A stretch of DNA of 64,000 nucleotides from Stenotrophomonas sp. ESTM1D_MKCIP4_1 (lineage in GTDB: Bacteria; Pseudomonadota; Gammaproteobacteria; Xanthomonadales; Xanthomonadaceae), in contig NZ_CP026004.1 in the NCBI RefSeq assembly GCF_003086895.1, forward strand, positions 965,663 to 1,029,662. Direction: 5' to 3'. Shown piece after piece: positions 9,379-16,392 of this stretch (positions within the stretch are counted from its first letter, which is position 1; every line of letters starts with the position of its first letter). Made by a program: the position numbers and the translations under genes. The notes below the pieces were generated by a model. The model was given only the letters and a program-made list of their open reading frames with translations. It did no database searches and had not been told where the DNA came from.

Positions 9379-9486
9379 GGTGGCCCCGCCGGCTGACCTC
9401 GGCGCCCGCGTCGATCGATACCGTTGCTGCCTTCCGGCCCTGGCGGGATTTTCGACCTAGCGTCGCGAGGGGCCGACGGGGCCACC
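9379..9486 (-). ncRNA. ffs: Signal recognition particle RNA (4.5S, bacterial small type)
   Basis: Read on the minus strand, the ends form a 15-base terminal stem (5' GGTGGCCCCGTCGGC with 3' GCCGGCGGGGCCACC, one G-U). The apical part contains the Ffh-binding domain with CCAGGGCCGGAAGGCAGCA, that is, a GGAA tetraloop and the asymmetric AGCA internal loop. The 108-nt length fits a small SRP RNA. A short T-run (CTTTTCT) follows the 3' end. The RNA pairs with Ffh to target nascent membrane proteins. Confidence 0.9.
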
Positions 9487-9693
9487 ATAGAGACGTTGGC
9501 CGCCCAAGGGCGGCCTGTTCGCGGATCAGGGGAAGCAGCGCGCAATGCGCCAGAGACCACAGCCGGACTGCGCATCGGCTGGCCGATGGCAGGCGCGCAT
9601 TCTAGCGCAGGCGTGGGCTTCGATGCCAGCGTCATGCAATGAATCGGCTGTAACCCGGAGGTCGGCAGGGCGGTCACTACGCGCCCCCGTTGC

Positions 9694-9762
9694 TAGAATG
9701 CGGCCGCAGGAGGAACGGCCTCCCCCACATCGGGAATCAATGACCAGGACGGCCTGGCCCTA
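9694..9762 (+). promoter_or_regulatory. Guanidine-II (mini-ykkC) riboswitch with upstream -10 box
   Basis: Two short hairpins precede the exporter start: GGAGG-AACGG-CCTCC at 9709-9723 and CCAGG-ACGG-CCTGG at 9744-9757. The second has the perfect ACGR tetraloop of the class and the first has the same loop with one extra A. A TAGAAT box at 9694-9699 lies just upstream and a GAGGAG ribosome binding site follows at about 9767. Guanidinium binding is known to dimerise such hairpins and expose the ribosome binding site. Confidence 0.75.
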
Positions 9763-9779
9763 CCAAGAGGAGGGCCGTC

Positions 9780-10097
9780 ATGGCCTGGATCTATCTGTTG
9801 TTCGCCGGCCTGCTGGAAATCGTCTGGGCCGTGGCCATGAAGCAGTCCGAAGGCTTCAGCAAGCTCACCCCCACCGTTGTCACGCTCGTCGGCATGATCG
9901 CCAGCTTCTGGCTGCTGGCCGTGGCCATGCGCAGCCTGCCGCTGGGCACCGCCTACACCATCTGGACCGGGATCGGCGCCGTGGGCGCCTTCGTGGTCGG
10001 CATCGTGTTCCTGGGTGAACAGGTGAGCCCGATGCGCATCGGTGCGGCGGTGCTGATCGTCAGCGGGTTGGTGCTGATGAAGCTCTCCAGCAGCTGA
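9780..10097 (+). CDS. sugE: Guanidinium exporter of the SMR family (Gdx/SugE)
   Basis: The 105-residue protein has four transmembrane helices and the SMR active-site glutamate E13 in the context GLLEIVWA, the Gdx/SugE form rather than the EmrE form. It works as an antiparallel dimer exchanging guanidinium for protons across the inner membrane. The guanidine-II riboswitch directly upstream supports the guanidinium function rather than general quaternary-ammonium resistance. It converges with the DUF3667 gene, with only 11 bases between the stops. Confidence 0.92.
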   Translation: MAWIYLLFAGLLEIVWAVAMKQSEGFSKLTPTVVTLVGMIASFWLLAVAMRSLPLGTAYTIWTGIGAVGAFVVGIVFLGEQVSPMRIGAAVLIVSGLVLMKLSSS

Positions 10098-10108
10098 TCG
10101 GGTGGCGA

Positions 10109-11254
10109 TCAGGCGGAAATGCCGGCCAGCACCGCATACATCACCACGACGTTCACCAGGAAGAAGTAGACGCCACCGATGAGGGAATAGCGCAGCAGCG
10201 TCAGTACCTTGTTGCCGCCGTAGACGCGCTGCTGCATCCACAGCAGGTACACCGGCACCGACAGCCACAGCAGTGCGGTGATCCATAGGCTGAGCGTGGC
10301 GAACGCCGGGGAAGCAAGCGCATGGCTGACGCTGGCGACCAAGAAGGTCGCCAGCACCACCATCATCAACCAGCAGTGGCTGTACAGCGCCACCACCAGG
10401 TGTTCCAGGTAGCCCATCGTGCGCGGGATGTAGGCGATGCGCAGGACCAGTGCGAACACCGGCATCAGGAAGAACAGCGCGCCGGGCAGGGCGGTAAGGA
10501 TCGCCTGCATGTACAGATCGGTCTTGCCGCCCATGCGCTGGATGTTGGCATTGCCGTTCTGCAGGCGACGGTTGAGCCAGTGATTGGCGAACTGCGGCAG
10601 GCCGGAGAGCACGATGGGATTGGTGTCCGCGTCCCAGGGCTTGCCGTTGATGGAGTAGTTGAAGAATGTGCCCTGATCGTCGTTGGCGGGTTGCGCGGCG
10701 GCGGCGGGCGTGCCGAGCTCGGCTTTGCGCTGCGCCGCGGCTGCATTCACTGCGGCCCTGGCGATGGCGAAACCAGAAGCGCCGGCATTGGCCGTGCCCG
10801 CCTGCTGGTCAATCAATGCCATCTGCTGTGCGCGTACCGCCTCGACCTGCTCTGCGGTGGTGGCCTTGCCGAACAGCGAGTTGCCGCCGGCACCCACGCT
10901 GAAGTCATCCACGTGCACGAACATCTTGCCGATGAAAAAGGTGAACAACGTGAGGATGACGAACAGCCGCAGCGGCTGCACGTAGCTTACCCGGTGGCCC
11001 TTGAGGTAGTTCAGGGCGATGCGGCCGGGGATCCACAGATCACGCAGGGTGCGGAAGATGCGCCCGTCCAGGTGCCAGAAGGATTCGAAGACCTCTTCGA
11101 TGGCGTGGCCGACATGCTTGAGCGGGTTGTGCGCGGACTGCCCGCAGTGGTGGCAGTAGTGACCGTGCAGTGTGACGGCGCAGTTTTCGCAGGCGCCATG
11201 CGCCGGGGTTTCGGTGTCAGGCAGGGCGGCGTGCACGCTGTCGGTCGAGCTCAT
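10109..11254 (-). CDS. DUF3667 membrane protein with N-terminal zinc ribbon
   Basis: The 381-residue protein begins with two CxxC pairs (CENC and CHHC) forming a likely zinc ribbon at residues 22-39. A WHLDGRIFRTLRDLWIPG segment typical of DUF3667 follows, then four or five transmembrane helices, mostly near the C-terminus (about 250-381). The middle (about 130-220) is an extended Ala/Gln-rich loop, probably extracytoplasmic. The function of the family is unknown. Confidence 0.8.
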   Translation of the reverse strand: MSSTDSVHAALPDTETPAHGACENCAVTLHGHYCHHCGQSAHNPLKHVGHAIEEVFESFWHLDGRIFRTLRDLWIPGRIALNYLKGHRVSYVQPLRLFVILTLFTFFIGKMFVHVDDFSVGAGGNSLFGKATTAEQVEAVRAQQMALIDQQAGTANAGASGFAIARAAVNAAAAQRKAELGTPAAAAQPANDDQGTFFNYSINGKPWDADTNPIVLSGLPQFANHWLNRRLQNGNANIQRMGGKTDLYMQAILTALPGALFFLMPVFALVLRIAYIPRTMGYLEHLVVALYSHCWLMMVVLATFLVASVSHALASPAFATLSLWITALLWLSVPVYLLWMQQRVYGGNKVLTLLRYSLIGGVYFFLVNVVVMYAVLAGISA

Positions 11255-11353
11255 CGGGGCGAAGGGCCAAGCGTTGGGCGAAGGCGCCTACGATAGCGAT
11301 TTTTCAGGTTTCGTTCAGCTTTTGAGCGCGACGAATTTTTGCGTGTGGATTGA

Positions 11354-11382
11354 GGTACATCCACGCATGGCGTGGATCTACC
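11354..11382. repeat. SMAG-type palindromic repeat
   Basis: A single palindrome ATCCACGCATGGCGTGGAT ending in CTAC lies 100 bases upstream of the DUF3667 gene and just before the right copy of the large inverted repeat. Confidence 0.7.
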
Positions 11383-11391
11383 GATCTGTCT

Positions 11392-11578
11392 GGAGAAGCA
11401 AGCCCCTCTGTTGAGGGGCTGCCCCGACAGGGGCGGGGAGAGGCAGGCAAAGGGAGGGGCCCATTCGTTGCGCAGCAACGCATGGGGCGAAGCGCGCACA
11501 GCGCAGTTCGCGTCCCGCGCCAGATAAATAAAAAAGGCTGCCCCAAGGGCAGCCTTTTTTATTTATCTGGCGGAGAGA
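11392..11578. repeat. Right copy of ~180-bp inverted repeat (old tRNA-Ser(GGA) flank)
   Basis: This is the reverse-complement partner of 5615-5801. Its outer end holds the displaced 3' end of tRNA-Ser(GGA) and the palindrome at 11517-11572 (26-base arms, loop CAA). That palindrome must have been the native terminator of tRNA-Ser(GGA) before the island was inserted. Confidence 0.85.
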
Positions 11579-11585
11579 GGGGGAT
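11565..11585. repeat. attL: 21-bp copy of the tRNA-Ser(GGA) 3' end
   Basis: The 21 bases from 11565 to 11585 are identical to 25360-25380 inside tRNA-Ser(GGA). The match stops at 11586 (C) versus 25381 (T). This is the core duplicated by integration. Confidence 0.9.
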
Positions 11586-11740
11586 CGGATCGACCCGAAC
11601 CTAACCTCTTGACCCTGCAACAGATCGCAAACCGGACATGTGTCCTGTGTTGTGTCCCACAATCCTAACACCAAGAATATTCCTTTGGAGATGCGCTGCT
11701 ACCCCTGTGGTCGTTGCGCAACTTGTCGAGAAGGTCAAGG

Positions 11741-12796
11741 TTAGTATTGCTTGTGCGCGCGTTCGATGAATCCGACCAAAGCTGAGTTCGGGTCCTGAAC
11801 AATCACATATCTAGTTGTTCCCTTGAAAATCTTCGATAGTGTCGAGATGCTGTCTGTCGAGCGCGCTGTTTTGAAATCTTTGGTTGCTGGAATCGCGCTG
11901 ATAAGATCCGATATGGTCATGGCTCCAAAGTCGAGAAAACACCAGTCTTCCGATTTTGTTAAAATGAATAGTGCTAGATCCCGGCCGTCAAATATGGCAG
12001 TTGGCTCATCATTTTCGTCAACGACAATGCAGGCCCTCTTTGTGGGGAGGCCAATATCTTGCATTCTATCGGACTGCTGCGCTTTATCAAAGGTTGAGTC
12101 GCAGCGTGAGCCTAGATCATTCTTTTCCTGTTTTGGAGATGGGCTGGTTCTTAGTGCGACATGCACGGTGCTATGGGCTTTCACCCATGCTTTGGTGTCG
12201 GTGGATATTAGTTCGAGAACTGAATATATTTTTGCGATTAGATCTTGGATGTTTAGATTAAGTATGGATTCGTGGTGTGCAATCCTGTTGCGCAGGTGAG
12301 TTATGTCACGAATCTTATTCTTTATTTCGTCGAAGGCTGGTGTATTATTGGGAAATAGGCGATTTAAATTCGCTCTCCACAAAACTGGCTCGTATTCGGT
12401 TCTAAATAAATTGGACCAGAAATCAAGCGTTAACGACGCCACTAGGTCATCTGTGCTTGGGAATGTGCGATGGCTTGCGATTGCCTTCCCAAGTGCGATT
12501 TTGCTTCTTTCATTTAGCAGGATTTCGAAGTCTGGGTTCCGCCACCACGCTGCTGTATATCTACTGCTGAAAAGGTCGTTTATCGCATTTCGCAGCGATA
12601 CTTCAAGAATATGTATTGGAAATAGCAGTGCTTTGGATAATCTCGCGTTGTATAAGTAAAACTCAAACGCAAGTTCGTCACTCTTGAAGCCAGCTTTCAA
12701 CATGAACGGGTTGAAGCGGGGATCTGAGATGCATTTTTTGATGGATGCTGTATTGGCAGGGCCATACAGGAAGGGGGGGCTTTGACACTCGGCCAT
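11741..12796 (-). CDS. Abi-type HEPN protein with CBS-like C-terminal domain
   Basis: The 351-residue protein has an Abi_2/AbiD/F-like N-terminal half (about 1-200). Diagnostic parts are FEFYLYNARLSKALLFPIHI, LEVSLRNAI and the HEPN-type RNase motif HLRNRIAHHESI, with R169 and H174 spaced as R-x4-H. Family members abort phage infection, presumably by RNA cleavage. After a hydrophilic linker (200-250), residues 252-346 read like a CBS-type sensor: RACIVVDENDEPTAIF, then AMTISDLIS, then YVIVQDPNSALVGFIE. Abi_2 proteins usually end near the HEPN motif, so this extension is unusual. Codon use is AT-rich against the host. It is the island gene nearest attL. HEPN assignment is strong; the CBS call is inference. 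Confidence 0.75.
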   Translation of the reverse strand: MAECQSPPFLYGPANTASIKKCISDPRFNPFMLKAGFKSDELAFEFYLYNARLSKALLFPIHILEVSLRNAINDLFSSRYTAAWWRNPDFEILLNERSKIALGKAIASHRTFPSTDDLVASLTLDFWSNLFRTEYEPVLWRANLNRLFPNNTPAFDEIKNKIRDITHLRNRIAHHESILNLNIQDLIAKIYSVLELISTDTKAWVKAHSTVHVALRTSPSPKQEKNDLGSRCDSTFDKAQQSDRMQDIGLPTKRACIVVDENDEPTAIFDGRDLALFILTKSEDWCFLDFGAMTISDLISAIPATKDFKTARSTDSISTLSKIFKGTTRYVIVQDPNSALVGFIERAHKQY

Positions 12797-12873
12797 AGGG
12801 GTGCTAACCTTCTCTCACACAGCAGCTTGGTGGATGACGACTTGTAGACGTTGTTGCCAAGCACCTGTCTTAG

Positions 12874-12916
12874 AGCCCCGGGTCAGGCATAGCCTCTCCC
12901 GGGGTTTCGCTTTTTT
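12874..12916 (+). terminator. Rho-independent terminator, plus strand
   Basis: A CCCCGGG/CCCGGGG stem is followed by TTTCGCTTTTTT. It terminates plus-strand transcription although no plus-strand protein gene lies before it. The only thing upstream is a structured 75-base stretch divergent from the Abi gene. Confidence 0.6.
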
Positions 12917-13131
12917 GGGCTTGTGGTCTAGTGGCCGATCGTGAAGCCTGGCATTGCTCACGGCAGTGTTAGGCTCTGAATGCGATGCCATTCGGGCATG
13001 TAGGCGGCTTCTTAAGGGCATACGCGGATTCTTCCATGATGAGCGAAGCCAATGTCCGTCATCAGTGCATGCCGGCCAGCTTCTTCAGCTTTTTGCCAGA
13101 TCCTTGGCGCTGAAGCAATAGCAAATCAAAG

Positions 13132-13157
13132 AAAAGCCCCGAAGTATCGGGGCTTTT
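13132..13157. terminator. Terminator of the 13.3-14.8 kb envelope-protein cluster
   Basis: A stem AAAAGCCCCGA/TCGGGGCTTTT with a 4-base loop lies 145 bases beyond the stop of the minus-strand membrane protein. It has A and T runs on both sides and so works in both directions. Confidence 0.7.
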
Positions 13158-13301
13158 GCTCGAGACTAATGTGGAAGCGGATCGATTCTATGAGGGGGGG
13201 GGGCAAAAATAAGTCGATTCTCTATTGCCTACAGCATATGCATCAGAAGTAGGCGCAAGCAGGCCAGGTCGGTTTTGCGCTTTTCGCCATAGCAGAGCGC
13301 C

Positions 13302-13640
13302 CTATTGGGTCAGCATGGCATGCATGATAAGCAAGAACATCGGCAACCCGCTCAGGACTGCGAAGGCTCCAGCAGCGCCCATTAGGGTCAGGATGGTCAT
13401 GACCCACCACTGCCACCACGCGAACCCAGTATCCCTAGCCTGAGCCACTCGAGCTTCGGCCGGGTAGAGGCGTCCTACCTTTCGTGTTCCTCGCCGGGCC
13501 ATAAGCGGCCCGACAATGAACCCAAAAGGTCCCAGGAAGAGCAGGCTTCCCGAATACCACCAGAAGAACCGGTCTCTGGGAGTCATCAACTTCCGCCGGG
13601 CGGGTGTGGGCTGGTCAAGCAGCGGAGGGGGCGCGTTCAT
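13302..13640 (-). CDS. Small two-segment membrane protein (unrecognised)
   Basis: A 112-residue protein whose ATG at 13640 overlaps the lipoprotein stop by four bases. It has a proline-rich N-terminus, a first hydrophobic segment (about 25-47, WYSGSLLFLGPFGFIVGPLM), a basic loop, and a second long hydrophobic stretch (about 70-110). I do not recognise a family. It is the last gene of a three-gene unit encoding envelope proteins. An upstream in-frame methionine would extend it into the lipoprotein gene and is unlikely. Confidence 0.6.
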   Translation of the reverse strand: MNAPPPLLDQPTPARRKLMTPRDRFFWWYSGSLLFLGPFGFIVGPLMARRGTRKVGRLYPAEARVAQARDTGFAWWQWWVMTILTLMGAAGAFAVLSGLPMFLLIMHAMLTQ

Positions 13641-13957
13641 TTTGCGTAGGCCTTCCAGTTCCCGGACTCCTTCGCATATCGAAGATTTTTGCTGACCGGA
13701 ATGGGCACCTGGCGGCCACCGATGTCGATGGAGACTTTTCCCTTCGTGTCGCAGCGGTAGCCCTCGACGTCCTGGGCCTCGACGCATCCGGTCAGCTCGA
13801 AGTCGCGGATGTCGCCAACCCGTCCGGCCCCGCTTTGCTCCAACAGGTTGACCAGTGCTTTCTCGGCATCGCCGTTGGAAGGCGGGCCGCCGCAGGCGGT
13901 CAGTGCAAACGCGGTAGCCAAGCCGGCGAAGGCATTCTTCGGTGCTTTCATAATCAT
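13637..13957 (-). CDS. Small lipoprotein (unrecognised)
   Basis: A 106-residue protein with a type II signal peptide: MKAPKNAFAGLATAFALTACGG has the lipobox LTAC at about residues 19-22. The mature part of about 85 residues has two cysteines (CVEAQ and YRCD) that may form a disulfide and an alternating beta-type pattern. Either the first or third codon (both ATG) could start it. It overlaps the next gene by four bases. Function unknown; its company suggests a role at the cell surface for an island-encoded process. Confidence 0.65.
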   Translation of the reverse strand: MIMKAPKNAFAGLATAFALTACGGPPSNGDAEKALVNLLEQSGAGRVGDIRDFELTGCVEAQDVEGYRCDTKGKVSIDIGGRQVPIPVSKNLRYAKESGNWKAYAK

Positions 13958-14022
13958 TCCTTGAGAGTTGACCAGGGGCGGCGGTGGGCCGCCCTGGGGA
14001 CTAGACGAACCAGTGGGCCGGA

Positions 14023-14796
14023 TTACCGTTCCCGGTTTCCTTCAGGCTTGAAGCCCGCGATCCACATCCGGCTGTCTTTGAACGGGGTCAACATCCCGGA
14101 GGCCCCCGGGTGCAGGTCAGCGGTCTGGATGAACCCAGAGACCCAAGCCGCCCTCAGTGCCACATCGACGGCCCTGTCAGACACGCCCGGGCGGGACACA
14201 TTCACGACAAACGGCTGGGCGGGCGGGTTGGGGCCTGTAGACCGGCTGGCCCCCGTGTTCGCCTTGCCCGACGGCACCCGAACGCCCATCAGGCTGTCGC
14301 GCCCCTTCCAGAGCGCCGCCGTATTGAGCTCCGCCACATCGCCCAGGTCGTCGGTCTCGGTCACGGCGGCATTGGCGCAAGTCCGGAAGGTCTCTGTGGT
14401 TGAGGTCGAAGCGTTGGACCAGATTCGGGCCTCCACCGTCCAGCAGGGCAGGGAAGCACCCCACTCGGTGTAGGTGAGCGCAACACGGGGCCAGTCGAGC
14501 CTGCCCTGCTGGGCAAGCTGATGGTTGTCGGTCTTGAACAGGCCGCGGATATTTCCGGCCCCACTGACCGGGGTGTAGATGTCCCCGCCGCCGACAGTGG
14601 CCTTCGTGCCTTGAGCCGGCTTGACTCCAACCATCTGCTGCCCTGCGTCTTTCAGGCTGCTCCCGAGCTGACGGAAAAAGCCCGGTCGATTGGGCGACTC
14701 CTCCTGCTCGGCGTGGCTCTGTGCCCCGGCAGCGTGGGAGGTCAACAGCAGCGCGGCAGCCAGGCCGGCGGCCATCCTTGTCTCGATCTTCTTCAT
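14023..14796 (-). CDS. Secreted or periplasmic protein (unrecognised)
   Basis: A 257-residue protein with a signal peptide (about 1-25, cleavage near AAGAQS). The mature protein has a segment FFRQLGSSLKDAGQQMVG followed by a beta-rich body with two cysteines (LPCWTV and RTCANA). I recognise no family. It leads a minus-strand unit with the lipoprotein and the two-segment membrane protein, 65 bases ahead of the lipoprotein. The divergent XRE-type regulator across a 106-base gap is a likely controller. Confidence 0.6.
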   Translation of the reverse strand: MKKIETRMAAGLAAALLLTSHAAGAQSHAEQEESPNRPGFFRQLGSSLKDAGQQMVGVKPAQGTKATVGGGDIYTPVSGAGNIRGLFKTDNHQLAQQGRLDWPRVALTYTEWGASLPCWTVEARIWSNASTSTTETFRTCANAAVTETDDLGDVAELNTAALWKGRDSLMGVRVPSGKANTGASRSTGPNPPAQPFVVNVSRPGVSDRAVDVALRAAWVSGFIQTADLHPGASGMLTPFKDSRMWIAGFKPEGNRER

Positions 14797-14902
14797 GAAA
14801 ACCCCTGTGGTTGGTCGGGAGGGTGCTACATTTCATGAAGAGTCTGCCATGCATTGAGGGACCACGTCATGCTGTCCACCCGAGTTTTCAACATCCGTTC
14901 AC

Positions 14903-15241
14903 GTGCCCAAAGCTTCCCCCCGCTCCCTCTTCGCTGCCCGCCTCAAGCAGGCCAGGGAACTGCGTGGCATCGCCAGCCAGCGAGCGCTGGGGGTGCTGAT
15001 GGGGCTTGATAAGAAGTTGGCCAGTAGCCGGGTCAACCGTTATGAGACCGAGGTCAGCGGCATCGATCTGGATGGGCTGGGGAAGCTGGCCGACGTGCTG
15101 GGCTTGCCAATGGCTTATCTGGTAGCCGAAGACGAAGTTATTGCGGATGCCATTTTGGCTCTCTCCCGAATGAGTCGTAAGGAGCGGGTGCGTGCCCTGC
15201 GAGCGTTGATTGAGGCGCGCCCTCCGTCAGCCCAGGATTGA
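14903..15241 (+). CDS. XRE-family helix-turn-helix regulator
   Basis: A 112-residue protein starting at GTG. Residues 8-70 form a Cro/CI-type HTH: FAARLKQARELRGIASQRAL, then a recognition region with SSRVNRYETEV, then LDGLGKLADVLGLPMAYLV. The C-terminal tail (75-112) is helical and basic and may serve dimerisation. It is divergent from the envelope-protein unit, which suggests it controls that unit and perhaps its own expression. Such small XRE proteins are common on integrative elements. Confidence 0.8.
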   Translation: MPKASPRSLFAARLKQARELRGIASQRALGVLMGLDKKLASSRVNRYETEVSGIDLDGLGKLADVLGLPMAYLVAEDEVIADAILALSRMSRKERVRALRALIEARPPSAQD

Positions 15242-15273
15242 CGAAAAGGCGCAAGAAGCTGCCAAGCCACGAC

Positions 15274-15324
15274 CAACATGGTTCACGGGAGTGACCAACA
15301 CGCGTCCTCTCATGAACCATGTTG
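15274..15324. repeat. Inverted repeat with 12-bp arms, possible operator or origin element
   Basis: CAACATGGTTCA (15274-15285) and its exact complement TGAACCATGTTG (15313-15324) are separated by 27 bases in the gap between the XRE gene and the Rep-like unit. Confidence 0.5.
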
Positions 15325-15339
15325 AATGCGCCCGAGTGA

Positions 15340-15464
15340 GACCTTTGGCCCTTGAATATCAATAGCTTGCGTCAAAAATATACCTCTGATAGGGTGTAGC
15401 TCTATCTAGATACTGAAACCGTGGATAAGAAAAACTTCCAGCATCGATCTCCGAGCGGCAAGTT
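15340..15464. other. Possible replication origin region
   Basis: The stretch before the Rep-like unit is AT-rich (around 15355-15415) and has a DnaA-box-like TTATCCACG on the minus strand at 15420-15428, 8 of 9 matching TTATCCACA. Proximity to a winged-helix protein of Rep type suggests an origin. No iterons were found by eye. Confidence 0.3.
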
Positions 15465-15623
15465 ATGGCACTTATCCAGTCCATCATCGAACTCTTTGAA
15501 CGCATGGCCTCCCAGACGGACCCGGTCTTTGCTGCGGCATTGCTCCTCGTCGTAATGGCCCTCTCTCTGGTGGGGATGTCCCTTTACGTGGTCTTGACCG
15601 CGATTAGGAGGCGTAAAGAATGA
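15465..15623 (+). CDS. 52-residue single-pass membrane protein
   Basis: A short gene encoding an amphipathic N-terminus (MALIQSIIELFERMASQTD), one transmembrane helix (about 22-47) and a basic tail RRRKE. Its stop overlaps the start of the winged-helix gene (ATGA), so the two are translationally coupled. The hydrophobic core flanked by charges makes chance unlikely, but the function is unknown. Confidence 0.55.
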   Translation: MALIQSIIELFERMASQTDPVFAAALLLVVMALSLVGMSLYVVLTAIRRRKE

Positions 15624-16291
15624 GCACCAAGTGGGGGAGCTTCCCGAAAGCGGCAGTGGACTCTGGAAAGTTGGCTTCCCTCACCGGGGCCAATGGGGAG
15701 GTGGGGGCGCACATCGCCGCCCATAAGGTCTACTTGGCGCTAGCGCTACACGTGAACTTTCATACTCGCCAGGTTGAGATGGGTATGTCTTTCCTGCAGG
15801 AGCGCACCGCCCTTGCTAGGCCAATGTTGAGCAGGGCGCTGTCGGCCTTAGAGCAGGCTGGCGTGTTGCAGGTGGAGCGTGACGGCTATCGGAACCGCTA
15901 TACGCAACTTCTGCACGAGCCGAACGCCTTTAGGCAGGTCCCAAGGGTGGTGACTAGTCAGGCGCTGAAGTTCAAGTTCAACAGAGGAGTGACTGTTTTG
16001 GCAGCGTGGAAGCTGCTGCTCGTCCTGCTCTTCTTGCGTGATGGTAAAACCGGAGAGTCTCTGGCTACCCATGACACGCTGCAACGCTACTCGCGAGTGC
16101 GGCCCGAACACGTAAGTGCTGGGATTTCACAGTTGGTGGAGTGGGGGCTCGTTAGGCACCGGCCTACTGAGAGCAACCGAAACGGTCATCCCAGCTTCGT
16201 CTACCGACTGATGGGGGATTTCGGTGGTGGGGCCATTGAGGGCGGCAACCCGGTCATTCCCGTGCTGAAGCCAAGCACTGTCCCCTTCTAA
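15620..16291 (+). CDS. Winged-helix DNA-binding protein, plasmid Rep-like
   Basis: A 223-residue protein with what look like two winged-helix units. The first (about 30-95) has MSFLQERTALARPMLSRALS and LEQAGVLQVERDGYRNRY. The second (about 125-195) has WKLLLVLLFLRDGKTGESL and ISQLVEWGLVRHRP. This two-wing arrangement resembles initiators of small plasmids and mobilizable islands. The neighbouring DnaA-like box supports a replication role but does not prove it. It could instead be a transcription regulator. Confidence 0.5.
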   Translation: MSTKWGSFPKAAVDSGKLASLTGANGEVGAHIAAHKVYLALALHVNFHTRQVEMGMSFLQERTALARPMLSRALSALEQAGVLQVERDGYRNRYTQLLHEPNAFRQVPRVVTSQALKFKFNRGVTVLAAWKLLLVLLFLRDGKTGESLATHDTLQRYSRVRPEHVSAGISQLVEWGLVRHRPTESNRNGHPSFVYRLMGDFGGGAIEGGNPVIPVLKPSTVPF

Positions 16292-16392
16292 CTAGCGGCG
16301 ATTAGTCGGAGATTGCGTGCGTCCAGCGACTCAGAGCAGCTAGCCAATGTCGTGAGTGAAGGCCAACTACTTTTCTTTAGCTGGGAGGGGAC

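Noticed and set aside
12815..13021. 68-residue minus-strand open frame upstream of the Abi gene
   Set aside because: Composition is not protein-like and it runs through the terminator hairpin; the region is better read as non-coding.
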